From: CAZKZZ01 sp964557375
GTDB taxonomy: Bacteria; Spirochaetota; Spirochaetia; SPDA01; CAZJBZ01
Assembly (NCBI GenBank): GCA_964557375.1
Contig: CAZKZZ010000001.1
Coordinates: forward strand, 1 to 64,000
Direction of reading: 5' to 3'
Length of the DNA stretch: 64,000 nucleotides
Notes under the pieces: model-generated
Databases searched by the model: none
The model's input: the letters and a program-made list of their open reading frames with translations, nothing else
What the model was told of the DNA's origin: nothing
Part shown: positions 26,190 through 35,400 of the stretch, piece after piece
Numbering within the stretch: position 1 is the first letter of the stretch
Layout of the letters: every line of letters begins with the position of its first letter
Program-made: the position numbers and the translations under genes

Positions 26190-29100
26190 TCAGATTTTCG
26201 ATTCTATCCTCCTTTTCAATTCCAGGAGGGGAGGATATTGACTGCTCTTTTGGTCTTTCATCAAACTGTTTACAATTCGCAATGCTTCGTAATAACTTCC
26301 TTCGAGATATTTTTCTTCGGCCAGCTTATACTGCTGCTGTGCTGTACTGGCGAGAACGGTTGTTGTTCTCCCCCCCAATTCCGCCTCAATACGGTCTAAA
26401 AGGTTGGTAACCTTTTGGCTGTCCGGTGTCAATTTAATCGCCCGATTGAGATATTCCAATGCTATGGGGAACTGGCTGCGTACATTGCTCTGCACAATGC
26501 CTAAAGCCCGTTCATACAGTTCGTTGGATTCCCTTATCTTTGCCGGGTCAGGAGGTGGAATGCGGATACCGAGTTTTATTTCAGCATCATAGATGGCGGA
26601 AGCAATTCCCGGAAAATCCGGATTGATCGCTTCTAAATCCTGCAGCTCGATATACGCTTCTTGCGGGTTTGTCTGCAGTTTATTTCGAGCTTCGACAAAC
26701 TTCTGTCTGAAGAGGGTTTCGAAATTGTCGAGGTTTCGGTATTTTTCGATCCGTAGAGCGAGCACGCTGGCCTCCCGGTTGAGTGGAAACGGTATCTTTA
26801 CATAGAGTATCTTTTTTTCCGCCTGTTCAAAGTACTCGGCGGCAGCCTCTTCACGCCCCTGTTCGACCAGCTCTCTGCCTCTATTAAAATCTTCTTTGGC
26901 AAGATTGATAAGGCGGCTCATCTCCGCGTAGAGCGGGTCGGTCTCATCGATCACCCGGCCGGATTTGACATTCAAAGCGATCCGGATTATCCCCAGCCAA
27001 TACTCGATTTCCGGTTTGTTTTCAACGTGGGTCACTTTCCATCTGCTCTGAGCTTTTTGAAACACCCGCTCAGCCTGTGCATAACTCTCTTGCGCGTAGT
27101 ACGCTTTGCCCTCTTCTATCAATTCGCGGACTTCCGCTACAATCAGGTTGTTCTCGGCTGTGTTGATTTCATCACCTAAGTTTGCAATGAGATTATCCCG
27201 TTCTTCTTTTAATTCAGGATCTTCCTGCACTTCCAGAGATCTATCAAACCGCTCCCCGGCAATCCTGAGCTGGTCTCTCGCCCGGTCGAACTCATTATTG
27301 GCCAAAGCCTCTTCAGCTTGATCGACCCTGAAAAAAGCCTCGCTCTTATATTTTTCAGCCAACCGGACCTGCTCCTCAGCCCTGGCAATATAGCGGTTCG
27401 ATTCATTCATTTGAGAATCAATATTCGAGATCAACTCCTTACCGTTAGCAATCTGTTCCTCTACGGTACCGTCTTCAACGATATAATCCTTTTCACTCTC
27501 TAGGCTCTCGATTACTGTGCGGACTTCCGTTTTGAGTGCCTGTAACCCTTCCTCTACCTCATCGAGAACAACTTTGCTCCCCGCGGGATCATTAGCCAGA
27601 ACGGTTGCCGCGCCTTCACCTTCTCCGATCGTTTTTTCGAATCCGGTAAGGAGCGTTACACCTTCTTCGATCCTGCTGCTCAGAGATTGATACTCCTCTC
27701 GAAGCGGTCCATACGTGATCTCGGCCGTCCGAACGACTGTTTCGACTTCCGCCTCAACGAGCTGCGCATCGAGCTGTTGCAGAACAGCTACGGTTTCCGA
27801 TGCTGTTTCTAAAGCTTCTTCCCCACCGAGATCATTTTCAGTAATTGACTGATAGTAGACCAGCTGACTGTTCCATTCAGACCGGTACTCTGAAACAGTG
27901 TCGGAGAGATTGACTACCGCCTCTCTTTCGGAGTTCACCTCTTCAACCTGGTCCAACTGCGGTATTCTCATACGTATCGATAAAAGGTCTTCCACCAGCG
28001 GTATAGCTTCCATGTAAGTACTGCTTCCGGCTGCTCCCGCCTCCGCCTCGTTTATTAGTGCAAGCTTTTCAAGGACCAAATCTTGCCTTTCCTCCGGAAG
28101 ATCATATCCGTCGCGTACATACATTCTCGACCCCCATAAGGGCAGCAGTTCAATAGCTTCTATGGTAAAGGCACGGGACCGGGAGAAAAAATCTAAAGAT
28201 TGTTCGAGATCTCTCTCGGTATACCTCTGTTTTCCCTGTTCAAATGCGGTACGAAATCCGTTTACCATATCCGTTTCTACTTCCGTCAAGGTGTTTTCCC
28301 ACACAATATCCATCACACCGAGGATTCCTTCTCGGCCCTCTACCTCCGATCTTCCTCGAATTAGAAATTTGAGAAACGTTAGATGGAACTCTTCTTCTCC
28401 GGAAGACTCTATAATTTGATTATTCTGGGTCTCAAAGTAATGTGCCGCTTGTGCGGCATTTTTGATTGCATCGGAAGTCTCTAGAAGCAGTGAAGCCAGG
28501 TCATCATTAGTACTTTGCAGCCGATCGATATTATTAACTTCGAAAGCTTCCGCTTCTTGCTCGAGCAGGGAACTATACCTTTGTTTATCATCAATAAATA
28601 TCTCTGTTGCCTCGAGGAGCCGGGATTTAGTCTGGGCAATCGTATCGGTCACTATATTACCGTAATCCTGACGCTCATACTCTTCGATATAGAGATCAAA
28701 TCCGCTCTGATAGGTTGCAATCGCTTCCCAATAGTTTCCCGCATCGATTTGAGAACGAGCTTCCTCCATAATCCTGTTAAATCTATTGTTATTGACGACA
28801 AAAATGGCCGTTTTCTTTGCCCTTTCAAATGCCTCCGCGGTCTGCTTATTAGGAGATTTATCCATCTCCTCGAGTTCTTTGAATATCTTATACGCCTCTT
28901 CGAGGTTTAGTTCTTCACTGTTATAGAGTGCAATCAATTCCTGATATTTTTCATTGTACGCAGTTCGTGCTTTTCTTACCTCATTGAGAAGCTTCTGTGC
29001 TTCGTCGAACTTTCTCGGTTCCTCCTGCATTACATCAGAGAGAATACCTATTGCTTCATTGTACAATTTCTGCTCTATGAGGCTGCGGGCCTGCTCCAAG

Positions 29101-29240
29101 CGGTCTTCCTTTTTGCCCGCCGCGGAAACAGAAAACACGGCAAAAAGAAAAAATGTTAATAGGAGAAGGGTTATTACAACGTTTTTCGGAAAGGTCCGCA
29201 CACCTCTCTGCCTTAGTATTACTGTATCACTTATCGGCAT
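26190..29240 (-). CDS. Large periplasmic TPR/coiled-coil protein
   Basis: A 1016-residue protein with an N-terminal signal or anchor (about residues 22-42, ending FSVSAA) and an almost wholly helical body. Degenerate TPR units occur at the start (LEQARSLIEQKLYNEAIGIL), middle (YAQESYAQAERVFQKAQSRW) and end (AEEKYLEGSYYEALRIVNSL). Long acidic coiled-coil stretches separate them. The motif AAGKKEDR just after the signal resembles spirochaete exported TPR proteins. It is first in a two-gene unit with the SpoIIE phosphatase, 8 nt apart. A reasonable inference is that it presents signals to, or clusters, the periplasmic half of that enzyme. No catalytic motif is visible. Confidence 0.82.
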   Translation of the reverse strand: MPISDTVILRQRGVRTFPKNVVITLLLLTFFLFAVFSVSAAGKKEDRLEQARSLIEQKLYNEAIGILSDVMQEEPRKFDEAQKLLNEVRKARTAYNEKYQELIALYNSEELNLEEAYKIFKELEEMDKSPNKQTAEAFERAKKTAIFVVNNNRFNRIMEEARSQIDAGNYWEAIATYQSGFDLYIEEYERQDYGNIVTDTIAQTKSRLLEATEIFIDDKQRYSSLLEQEAEAFEVNNIDRLQSTNDDLASLLLETSDAIKNAAQAAHYFETQNNQIIESSGEEEFHLTFLKFLIRGRSEVEGREGILGVMDIVWENTLTEVETDMVNGFRTAFEQGKQRYTERDLEQSLDFFSRSRAFTIEAIELLPLWGSRMYVRDGYDLPEERQDLVLEKLALINEAEAGAAGSSTYMEAIPLVEDLLSIRMRIPQLDQVEEVNSEREAVVNLSDTVSEYRSEWNSQLVYYQSITENDLGGEEALETASETVAVLQQLDAQLVEAEVETVVRTAEITYGPLREEYQSLSSRIEEGVTLLTGFEKTIGEGEGAATVLANDPAGSKVVLDEVEEGLQALKTEVRTVIESLESEKDYIVEDGTVEEQIANGKELISNIDSQMNESNRYIARAEEQVRLAEKYKSEAFFRVDQAEEALANNEFDRARDQLRIAGERFDRSLEVQEDPELKEERDNLIANLGDEINTAENNLIVAEVRELIEEGKAYYAQESYAQAERVFQKAQSRWKVTHVENKPEIEYWLGIIRIALNVKSGRVIDETDPLYAEMSRLINLAKEDFNRGRELVEQGREEAAAEYFEQAEKKILYVKIPFPLNREASVLALRIEKYRNLDNFETLFRQKFVEARNKLQTNPQEAYIELQDLEAINPDFPGIASAIYDAEIKLGIRIPPPDPAKIRESNELYERALGIVQSNVRSQFPIALEYLNRAIKLTPDSQKVTNLLDRIEAELGGRTTTVLASTAQQQYKLAEEKYLEGSYYEALRIVNSLMKDQKSSQYPPLLELKRRIESKI

Positions 29241-29284
29241 TATTGTCTTGTTGTCAAAGGATAGAGATTTGCTCCGGTTACTTG

Positions 29285-29313
29285 ATTCTGAAGTGCATCT
29301 TTTCCTATGTAAA
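29285..29313 (-). promoter_or_regulatory. Putative promoter of the TPR-SpoIIE pair
   Basis: TTTACA (5 of 6) and CAGAAT (4 of 6) are 17 bases apart on the minus strand, 45 bp before the TPR gene start. The 204-bp divergent gap 29241-29444 also holds a plus-strand promoter and no gene. Confidence 0.4.
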
Positions 29314-29401
29314 CTGATAGGTGAAATTTACTAAAAAATATCAAATTAGGCTAAGAGAACTTCATTCAAAGACGAAAATTAAACAGAAAACTGAAAACAG
29401 G

Positions 29402-29430
29402 TAGAAAATTCGGCCGTTTGAATGTATACT
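29402..29430 (+). promoter_or_regulatory. Putative promoter of the barrel-TPR outer-membrane gene
   Basis: TAGAAA (4 of 6) and TATACT (5 of 6) are 17 bases apart. The ATG at 29445 follows 15 bases after the -10 element. Confidence 0.45.
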
Positions 29431-29444
29431 ACTAATGAAGAAAG

Positions 29445-30674
29445 ATGAAAAGTCTACTCTTTTTCGCAGTATGCTTTTTTCTCATTATTTCAGCAGTTTA
29501 CTCGGAAAGTCCTTCCGATGTGTACGGCAATTTAAACGAATTATTCAGCAATATTGACCCCAACACGGGTCTTACTGCTTTTCCAACCTTATGGATACCG
29601 CTCGGCGGTAAATACGAGGGGATGGCAACCGCCTTTACCGCATTGGCTGATGATATCGGATACTTAGAGGCAAATCCCTCGGCAAGTTCGACCCTCGATT
29701 ATACCGAGTTAGCATTCAGCCATAACGATTGGATTGCTGATTCGAATATGGAGGGAGTCGTTTATTCAATGCGTTTTAACGACCTGGGAATCGGATTCGG
29801 TGGAAAATTTCTCTACGTTCCATTCACCGAATATGACACCTGGGGCGAACGAGTATCGAAAGGATATTATTCGGAAACTGTTGCCACAATCAATGCTTCA
29901 TACAATTTTTTCTCGAGCTATTACTTTTACGGCATCGCCTTAGGGGCCAATATAAAATTGGCCTATCGACATGTTCCGGAAGCAATTTATCCGGGCCAAT
30001 CCGCTCTGATGGGCATGGCAGATTTTGGTGCACTGACGCGGTTTAACCTCTTCAAGTTCTACAACTCCCGCACCAAGAATTTTTCTGTTGGAGCTGTTAT
30101 CAAAAACTTAGGTCCCACAGCGCTTGATGATCCTCTGCCTACCGAAATTACTACCGGGATCGCTTATTCACCATTTCGACCACTTACCTTAACATTCGAC
30201 CTGAATATTCCCTTAAGCTTTTTTCCGGAAGAAGCCCCGGCTGAACAAGTTAGTTTTGCAGGCGGAGCAGAAGTCGTGATTACCGATTTCTTCTCAGTCC
30301 ATACCGGATTTCTCTACAAAGGATCAAATCCACGAATATCACTAGGGACCTCCGTTGATCTCAAAAAAGTGAGCTTCGTAGTAAATTATACCCTTGATTT
30401 TACAACCCAGCTCGGGGCAATGGACAGATTCAGCATTACAGCGAGTCTCAATCTCGGGGACAGAGGCAGGGCAGAGACCCGGGCCCGCATTGATGAGCTG
30501 TATACTTCCGGTCTCGAAGAGTATGCCAACGGAAATATGCGCAAGGCGATTGACTTTTGGGAGCAGGTACTGAAACTCGACCCTAATTTTCAACCGGCAC
30601 GTGAGATGATGAACACTGCGAAGAGGGCTCTTGCTCTTCAGGAAGAGATGGAATCCATCCAGCAGGTGGAATAG
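29445..30674 (+). CDS. UPF0164-like outer-membrane barrel with C-terminal TPR
   Basis: A 409-residue secreted protein. A signal peptide (1-20, ending SAVYS) precedes a beta-barrel of the UPF0164/FadL-like type known from Treponema. The family motif GMATAFTALADDIGYLEAN lies near residues 64-82, and amphipathic strands fill positions 90-345. The last 60 residues are helical and contain a TPR unit (EYANGNMRKAIDFWEQVLKL). It therefore combines a membrane barrel with a soluble periplasmic protein-binding module. FadL homologues pass hydrophobic compounds, but the substrate here is unknown. It ends 6 bp from the convergent gene at 30681. A weak ribosome site (GAAGAAAG) abuts the ATG. Confidence 0.78.
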   Translation: MKSLLFFAVCFFLIISAVYSESPSDVYGNLNELFSNIDPNTGLTAFPTLWIPLGGKYEGMATAFTALADDIGYLEANPSASSTLDYTELAFSHNDWIADSNMEGVVYSMRFNDLGIGFGGKFLYVPFTEYDTWGERVSKGYYSETVATINASYNFFSSYYFYGIALGANIKLAYRHVPEAIYPGQSALMGMADFGALTRFNLFKFYNSRTKNFSVGAVIKNLGPTALDDPLPTEITTGIAYSPFRPLTLTFDLNIPLSFFPEEAPAEQVSFAGGAEVVITDFFSVHTGFLYKGSNPRISLGTSVDLKKVSFVVNYTLDFTTQLGAMDRFSITASLNLGDRGRAETRARIDELYTSGLEEYANGNMRKAIDFWEQVLKLDPNFQPAREMMNTAKRALALQEEMESIQQVE

Positions 30675-30680
30675 AAGAAC

Positions 30681-31472
30681 CTACCGTTTATCGGAAACTT
30701 TATCGAAGCTTCTTTTGATTCTCGTGTAGAGCGCAAAGAGCGAAAGATCGATTTTTTTGCTGTCTGCAAGCATTGATTTGATCTTTACTTTTTTCTCAGG
30801 CTCTTTCTCTCTGTTGATCTTAGAGATCAGTTTCTCCTGTTTTTTCAGTTCCCGGTGATTGAACTGTTTTCTCAAATAGCGGGTAATCTGTACAGCGTCC
30901 TCTTTTTCTTCTTCCGTAAGGGGCCGTTCGGGAGGAGAGAGCATGTAATCGATTACGTCTTGAGTACTGCCCGCTTCATTGCGCTGAAGTGCCTCTTCGA
31001 TTTCTTTTACAAATTTGCTCTCTCTGAATACAATCTGGTCTACTTTCGTTCGAAGTTCCACTCTCTTTTTGAGAGCAAAATTCGATTTCAGATCCCGTTT
31101 TCCTAAAATGATATAGAGCACTACGGCGAGACCGAGACTGATAGCAATTTCATCGATCATCGGCAGGGGATCTCGGACAACGAGGGAGAGAAACAAGTAA
31201 GAAAGTAAAAACAGTCCCGAAGAGATCAAGAATCGAGGGAGAAAACGGAGTTCAGATACCCAGCTTTTTACCTGATTTTCAATTATCCGATACAAATCAT
31301 TCCGAAACAGCGTAAGAGATTCGACTCGCGGCTCCTTTCCATACTTACCTTCAAACTCCGAATTCTCAACCAGCTCGAGGAACTTATCGGTATAGGCGAA
31401 GGGATGGAGGAAGAGCGATGTACCGTCTTTCCGGTATATATGATAGATATAAACCTTATTATCTTTTGCCAT
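30681..31472 (-). CDS. Conserved membrane protein of unknown function
   Basis: A 263-residue protein I do not recognise. The N-terminal 85 residues are soluble and begin KVYIYHIYRKDGTSLFLHPF. Two adjacent hydrophobic helices (about 90-112 and 118-138) make a hairpin in the membrane. The C-terminal half is highly charged and helical (LKKRVELRTKVDQIVFRESK, KKQEKLISKINREKEPEKK), likely cytoplasmic. There is no signal peptide. It lies alone between the barrel gene (convergent) and the ankyrin gene (same strand, 40 bp upstream). The composition resembles its neighbours, with no sign of transfer. Confidence 0.7.
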   Translation of the reverse strand: MAKDNKVYIYHIYRKDGTSLFLHPFAYTDKFLELVENSEFEGKYGKEPRVESLTLFRNDLYRIIENQVKSWVSELRFLPRFLISSGLFLLSYLFLSLVVRDPLPMIDEIAISLGLAVVLYIILGKRDLKSNFALKKRVELRTKVDQIVFRESKFVKEIEEALQRNEAGSTQDVIDYMLSPPERPLTEEEKEDAVQITRYLRKQFNHRELKKQEKLISKINREKEPEKKVKIKSMLADSKKIDLSLFALYTRIKRSFDKVSDKR

Positions 31473-31512
31473 ATACAGGAAACAATAATCCTTTCATTCC
31501 GCTTCTGTCAAG

Positions 31513-32427
31513 CTATGATGAAAGGGCATGAGAGAGCGCTTCGATTATTGCGTTATGTTTAAATAGCTCGGCGTATTTGCGGGCAGTCATACCCAATTTA
31601 TCAGAAATAGTAGGATCGGCACCCGCTTTCAGCAGCTTTTCGGTCATGGAGTAGGAACCTTGTCCTACACTCAATATCAGAGCGGTTTGTCCGTTTTTAC
31701 TTTGTACGTTGAGATCGGCTCCTGCAGCGATAAGCGTGGAAAGCATATCTTCACTGCCCTTGGTAGCTGCATCCAGGAGAGGTGTATTCCCGTTATCCGC
31801 ACTTGTTTCATTCACATCCGCTCCGTAGTCGATAAGCATGTTCATAATCTCTTCATGCCCATTTCTTACCGCTTCTGCAAGGAGAGAAACACCTTTTTCA
31901 TTCTTCACATCAGGAGAGAAACCGGCACGGAGAAAATTCTTCGCCCCTTCCCGATCTCCCTTGCCTACTACTTCGAAAAAACCTCTCGTTGATACGGGAA
32001 TCCCCTCCTCTACCAGTCTCATTTTTGCTTCCTGGATCTCTTTTTGATAATGATACCGGTGAGATTCCCGGTCAAAGTGTTTCTCTATCATTTCTAATGA
32101 GCTCATCCACAGAAAACTCTTTAGATATTCGGGGATAACAACATTTTTATTCTGAATGTAGACAAGAGAAGTTTCTTTTCTACCCAGGGAAAACCCTGCT
32201 ACAAAGGTAAACCATTGGGCTTCGTTAATGTTACCGGCCAGGACCAGGATTGTATGTGTACTCTGGAGTAATTTTCGGCACAGAGAAAGGTCTACACCCG
32301 CAGTGCCGCCTTCTGCGGTTTTTGCTGCTTCATATGGAAATACTTTGATATCGAGCTTTCCGAGTAAATTCTTAAGCTCGTGATAAACGCTTTTTTGATC
32401 AGCGGGATAAACTATTAAAACCTTCAC
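31513..32427 (-). CDS. Ankyrin-repeat protein with TIR-like N-terminal domain
   Basis: A 304-residue cytoplasmic protein. The C-terminal half (about 145-300) holds four ankyrin repeats, for example NGHEEIMNMLIDYGADVNET and KGSEDMLSTLIAAGADLNVQ, a protein-binding solenoid. The N-terminal part (1-110) has an alternating alpha/beta pattern opening KVLIVYPADQKSVYHELKNL. It continues with STHTILVLAGNINEAQWFTF and a strand ending VVIPEYLKSF. This follows the order of a TIR or related Rossmann-like domain. The glutamate expected a few residues after the TIR tryptophan is missing, so NADase activity is doubtful. The start is GTG at 32427 with a poorly spaced GAG. Three tandem palindromic repeats lie directly upstream. 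Confidence 0.75.
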   Translation of the reverse strand: MKVLIVYPADQKSVYHELKNLLGKLDIKVFPYEAAKTAEGGTAGVDLSLCRKLLQSTHTILVLAGNINEAQWFTFVAGFSLGRKETSLVYIQNKNVVIPEYLKSFLWMSSLEMIEKHFDRESHRYHYQKEIQEAKMRLVEEGIPVSTRGFFEVVGKGDREGAKNFLRAGFSPDVKNEKGVSLLAEAVRNGHEEIMNMLIDYGADVNETSADNGNTPLLDAATKGSEDMLSTLIAAGADLNVQSKNGQTALILSVGQGSYSMTEKLLKAGADPTISDKLGMTARKYAELFKHNAIIEALSHALSS

Positions 32428-32436
32428 CTCTTAACA

Positions 32437-32484
32437 TATCGGCATGATGCCCATTCAGCATAATGCCTATTCGGCATCATGCAT
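32437..32484 (-). repeat. Three tandem 16-bp repeats, each holding a palindrome
   Basis: Units occupy 32437-32452, 32453-32468 and 32469-32484. On the plus strand their cores are GGCATGATGCC, AGCATAATGCC and GGCATCATGC. The first is a perfect 11-bp palindrome (GGCAT-N-ATGCC) and the others are near-perfect. They fill the space between the polymerase stop and the ankyrin gene start, with the last unit overlapping the polymerase stop codon. Confidence 0.7.
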
Positions 32485-35400
32485 CTTTGTCATGAACTCC
32501 GTCTCGACCCCCTAAGGGAACCAATGTTTGTACTTCGATGGTGTAACAACCGAACTCTTCCTGAACAACCCCCACCACAAGGAAAACCGCACCTGTCTCG
32601 AGCAGCAGCAGCAGTTTTTCGTGTCTATCAGGAAAAAGAACAGTCTCATATACCGAGAAATAGTCTTCAAAACTGACGAAACTCATAAACCGGTGCTCTC
32701 TGGTGCGGACCTCTTTTCCGGTAACCAGCACTCCCGGAAGGCAAACTTTCTTTCCGGTACTCAAAGCGATTTTTCTCGAGTCGATGCATTGTGCAAAACG
32801 GTTCTCTTCTAAAATCGTTCTTATTTTGTTTCGGAACAGAGAGAGTGGATGACGGGTGTGAAGTATTCCCAACGTTTTGAGCTCATCGTAGACCTTGCGT
32901 TTCGGAGAATAATCGCCGATGAACTCGGGCGGCGGCGGCGGCCCGAACAGAGCGGGGGTGGGCTCCATATGAAAATAGATCCAGAACAGTTGGGCCCGGG
33001 TGGCCCCCCCGGCAATAGAATCAACACTCGCCGAGCGGATTATCATCCGCACTACAGCAAAGCTGGGGGACAACCGAGTGACAAAATCAATAAAATCGCG
33101 GTACGGCCCCTCTCGGGACCGTTCATCGAGCAGGGCGTGTATAAAATCTTCCGGCACCTCTCGAATCTGAAACAATCCCAGCCTCACGCACCCCTCTTCT
33201 ACCGTATGTTTCCATCCACTCCTGTTCACATCCGGGGGTAAAATTACTATGCCCCGCCTGCGCACCTCGTTGAGGTACACCTGGCTGTTATAAAAGCCTC
33301 CTCCGTTGTTGATAACGGAAACGAGGAACTGCACCGGATAATACCGCTTGAGATAGGCCAGCCGGTAGGAGACCAGGGCGTAGGAAGCGCTGTGCGCTTT
33401 GCAGAAGGAGTACCCGTCGAAAGAGAGGATCATATCCCAAAGGGAGCAAAGCGGCTTCTCCCCGATGTTTCGGGCCCTCCCCCCGGCGAAAAACCGCTCC
33501 TTGTATGCCTTGAGCCGTATCTCCCGGTCCTTCTTCGACAGCACCTTCCGCAATCCGTCCGCCTCTGCAGCAGAAAACCCGGCCACAGCAATTGCTACCC
33601 GGGCCACATCCTCCTGATACACCATAATGCCCAGCGTCTCTTTCAGCGTTTCTTCCACCAGAGGATGGACCGGTTCATATGTGCCTCCCTTGAGCCTCCG
33701 TACAAACTCTTTGATGTACCGATTGGCGGCAGGCCGAATAATGGAACTTGCTATGACGAGATGTTCATAATCTCCCCGCTGCATTTTCCTGAGAAGCTGC
33801 CGCGTGGCTGGAGATTCCACATAGAACACCCCCAGTGTATCACCCCTTTCGATCAGTTCCCTCGTTTTTTTGTCCTCTAAAGGGTGGAAACTCTCCCACT
33901 CTATGNNNNNNNNNNNNNNNNNNNNNNNNNNNNNNNNNNNNNNNNNNNNNNNNNNNNNNNNNNNNNNNNNNNNNNNNNNNNNNNNNNNNNNNNNNNNNNN
34001 NNNNNCCCCGGCCGGACATTCCTCGGCCGAATTGTCCCTCTCCGCATTGACCAGTTCCAGCGTATCGCGTAAAACGCCCAGCGAACGGTTGCCCAGCAGG
34101 TCGATCTTTACCAATCCGGCATCTTCGGCAGCGTCTTTTTCCCATGCAATAACAGGCCAGCCTAAAGGAGATATCTGCAGATGGGTGTAATCGGTTATTG
34201 CCCCCGGTGTTATGACCACTCCTCCGGGATGGGTGCCGAGGTGCCGGGGTATGTTCCGTACAGCCTTTGCCGCCCGAAACAGGTAGTCCGGGATCGTGGA
34301 GACCTCCCCGGCCTGCGCCATCTTCACAATCCGGCCTATTTCCCGTTCTTCCACACCCATCGCCTTTGCCGGTTCCCGAAATGATGAACGGGGGCCGAAG
34401 GTAACGTGGTCTGCCACCATCCCCGCCCTGCCCGGATACGTATCAAAAACATAGGAGAGCGCTTTCTCCCGTTCGTCCCAGGGAAAGTCGACATCGATGT
34501 CCGGAGGATCTTTCCTGCCCCTATTGAGAAACCGCTCAAAAAAAAGATTGTAAGCAAGCGGGTCCACATGGGTAATGCCCAAGAGGTAGGAGACGATACT
34601 CGCTGCGGAACTGCCCCTTCCGCAGGTACGTGGATATCTCCTTACGATATCATGGACCACCAAAAAATAACTCGAAAATTGCTTTTCCCGTATAATCTCG
34701 AGCTCATACCGGATCCGTTCTTCCACCCTCCGGTCGGGCCCCTCCCCGTATCGCCTCTGCACCCCCTCATAACAGAGTCGGCGCAGCCGGGGAAACGCTT
34801 CCTCTTCGGAAAACCCGTTGAACCGGGGAAAAACAAACGGCTCCCGCATTATACCGTTTAGATCACAGGAGGCGGCAATATCAGCAGTTGTTCGCAGAGC
34901 CTCGGGTACCGCGGAAAAGAACCGGGCCATCTCATCCCCTGTGACGATCCGCTTTTCTTCTCCGATCTCCTCCTCCATACCGAGAGAGTCCACCGTGGTG
35001 TTCCGGTCAATAGCACGGAGGAGCCGGTAGAGAGTTCGGTCGTCCCGGCAGAGGTAGATACCGTCGTTGACAGCTGCAGCAGGAATACCGAGTGCCTTTG
35101 CCTCTGAAAACAGACCGGAAAACGGACTCCCGTAGTACAATGCGGCTGCCAGACCGTCTTTACCGGCGGATATAAGGGTTTTCAGTACGTCTGTGCGGGA
35201 AGAGAGAATGTAGAGCCCCTGACGGCCGTTTTCGAGGAGATCTTCGAGAGGATCATAACCCGGCCCGTTGCAAAAAGACCGGGTGATGATCTCGTTCGCC
35301 CGGGCAAACCCGGCCGTATTCCGGACAAACGCAGTAAAGAGGGGAGCATCGTCTGCGGTAACGACCACTCCGCCGACCGGTTTTATGTTGTACCGTTTTG

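Noticed and set aside
32849..34861. Several plus-strand open frames (up to 162 codons) across the polymerase gene
   Set aside because: The region is GC-rich, which lengthens antisense frames. None shows a recognisable domain, and the minus-strand frame carries intact polymerase motifs.
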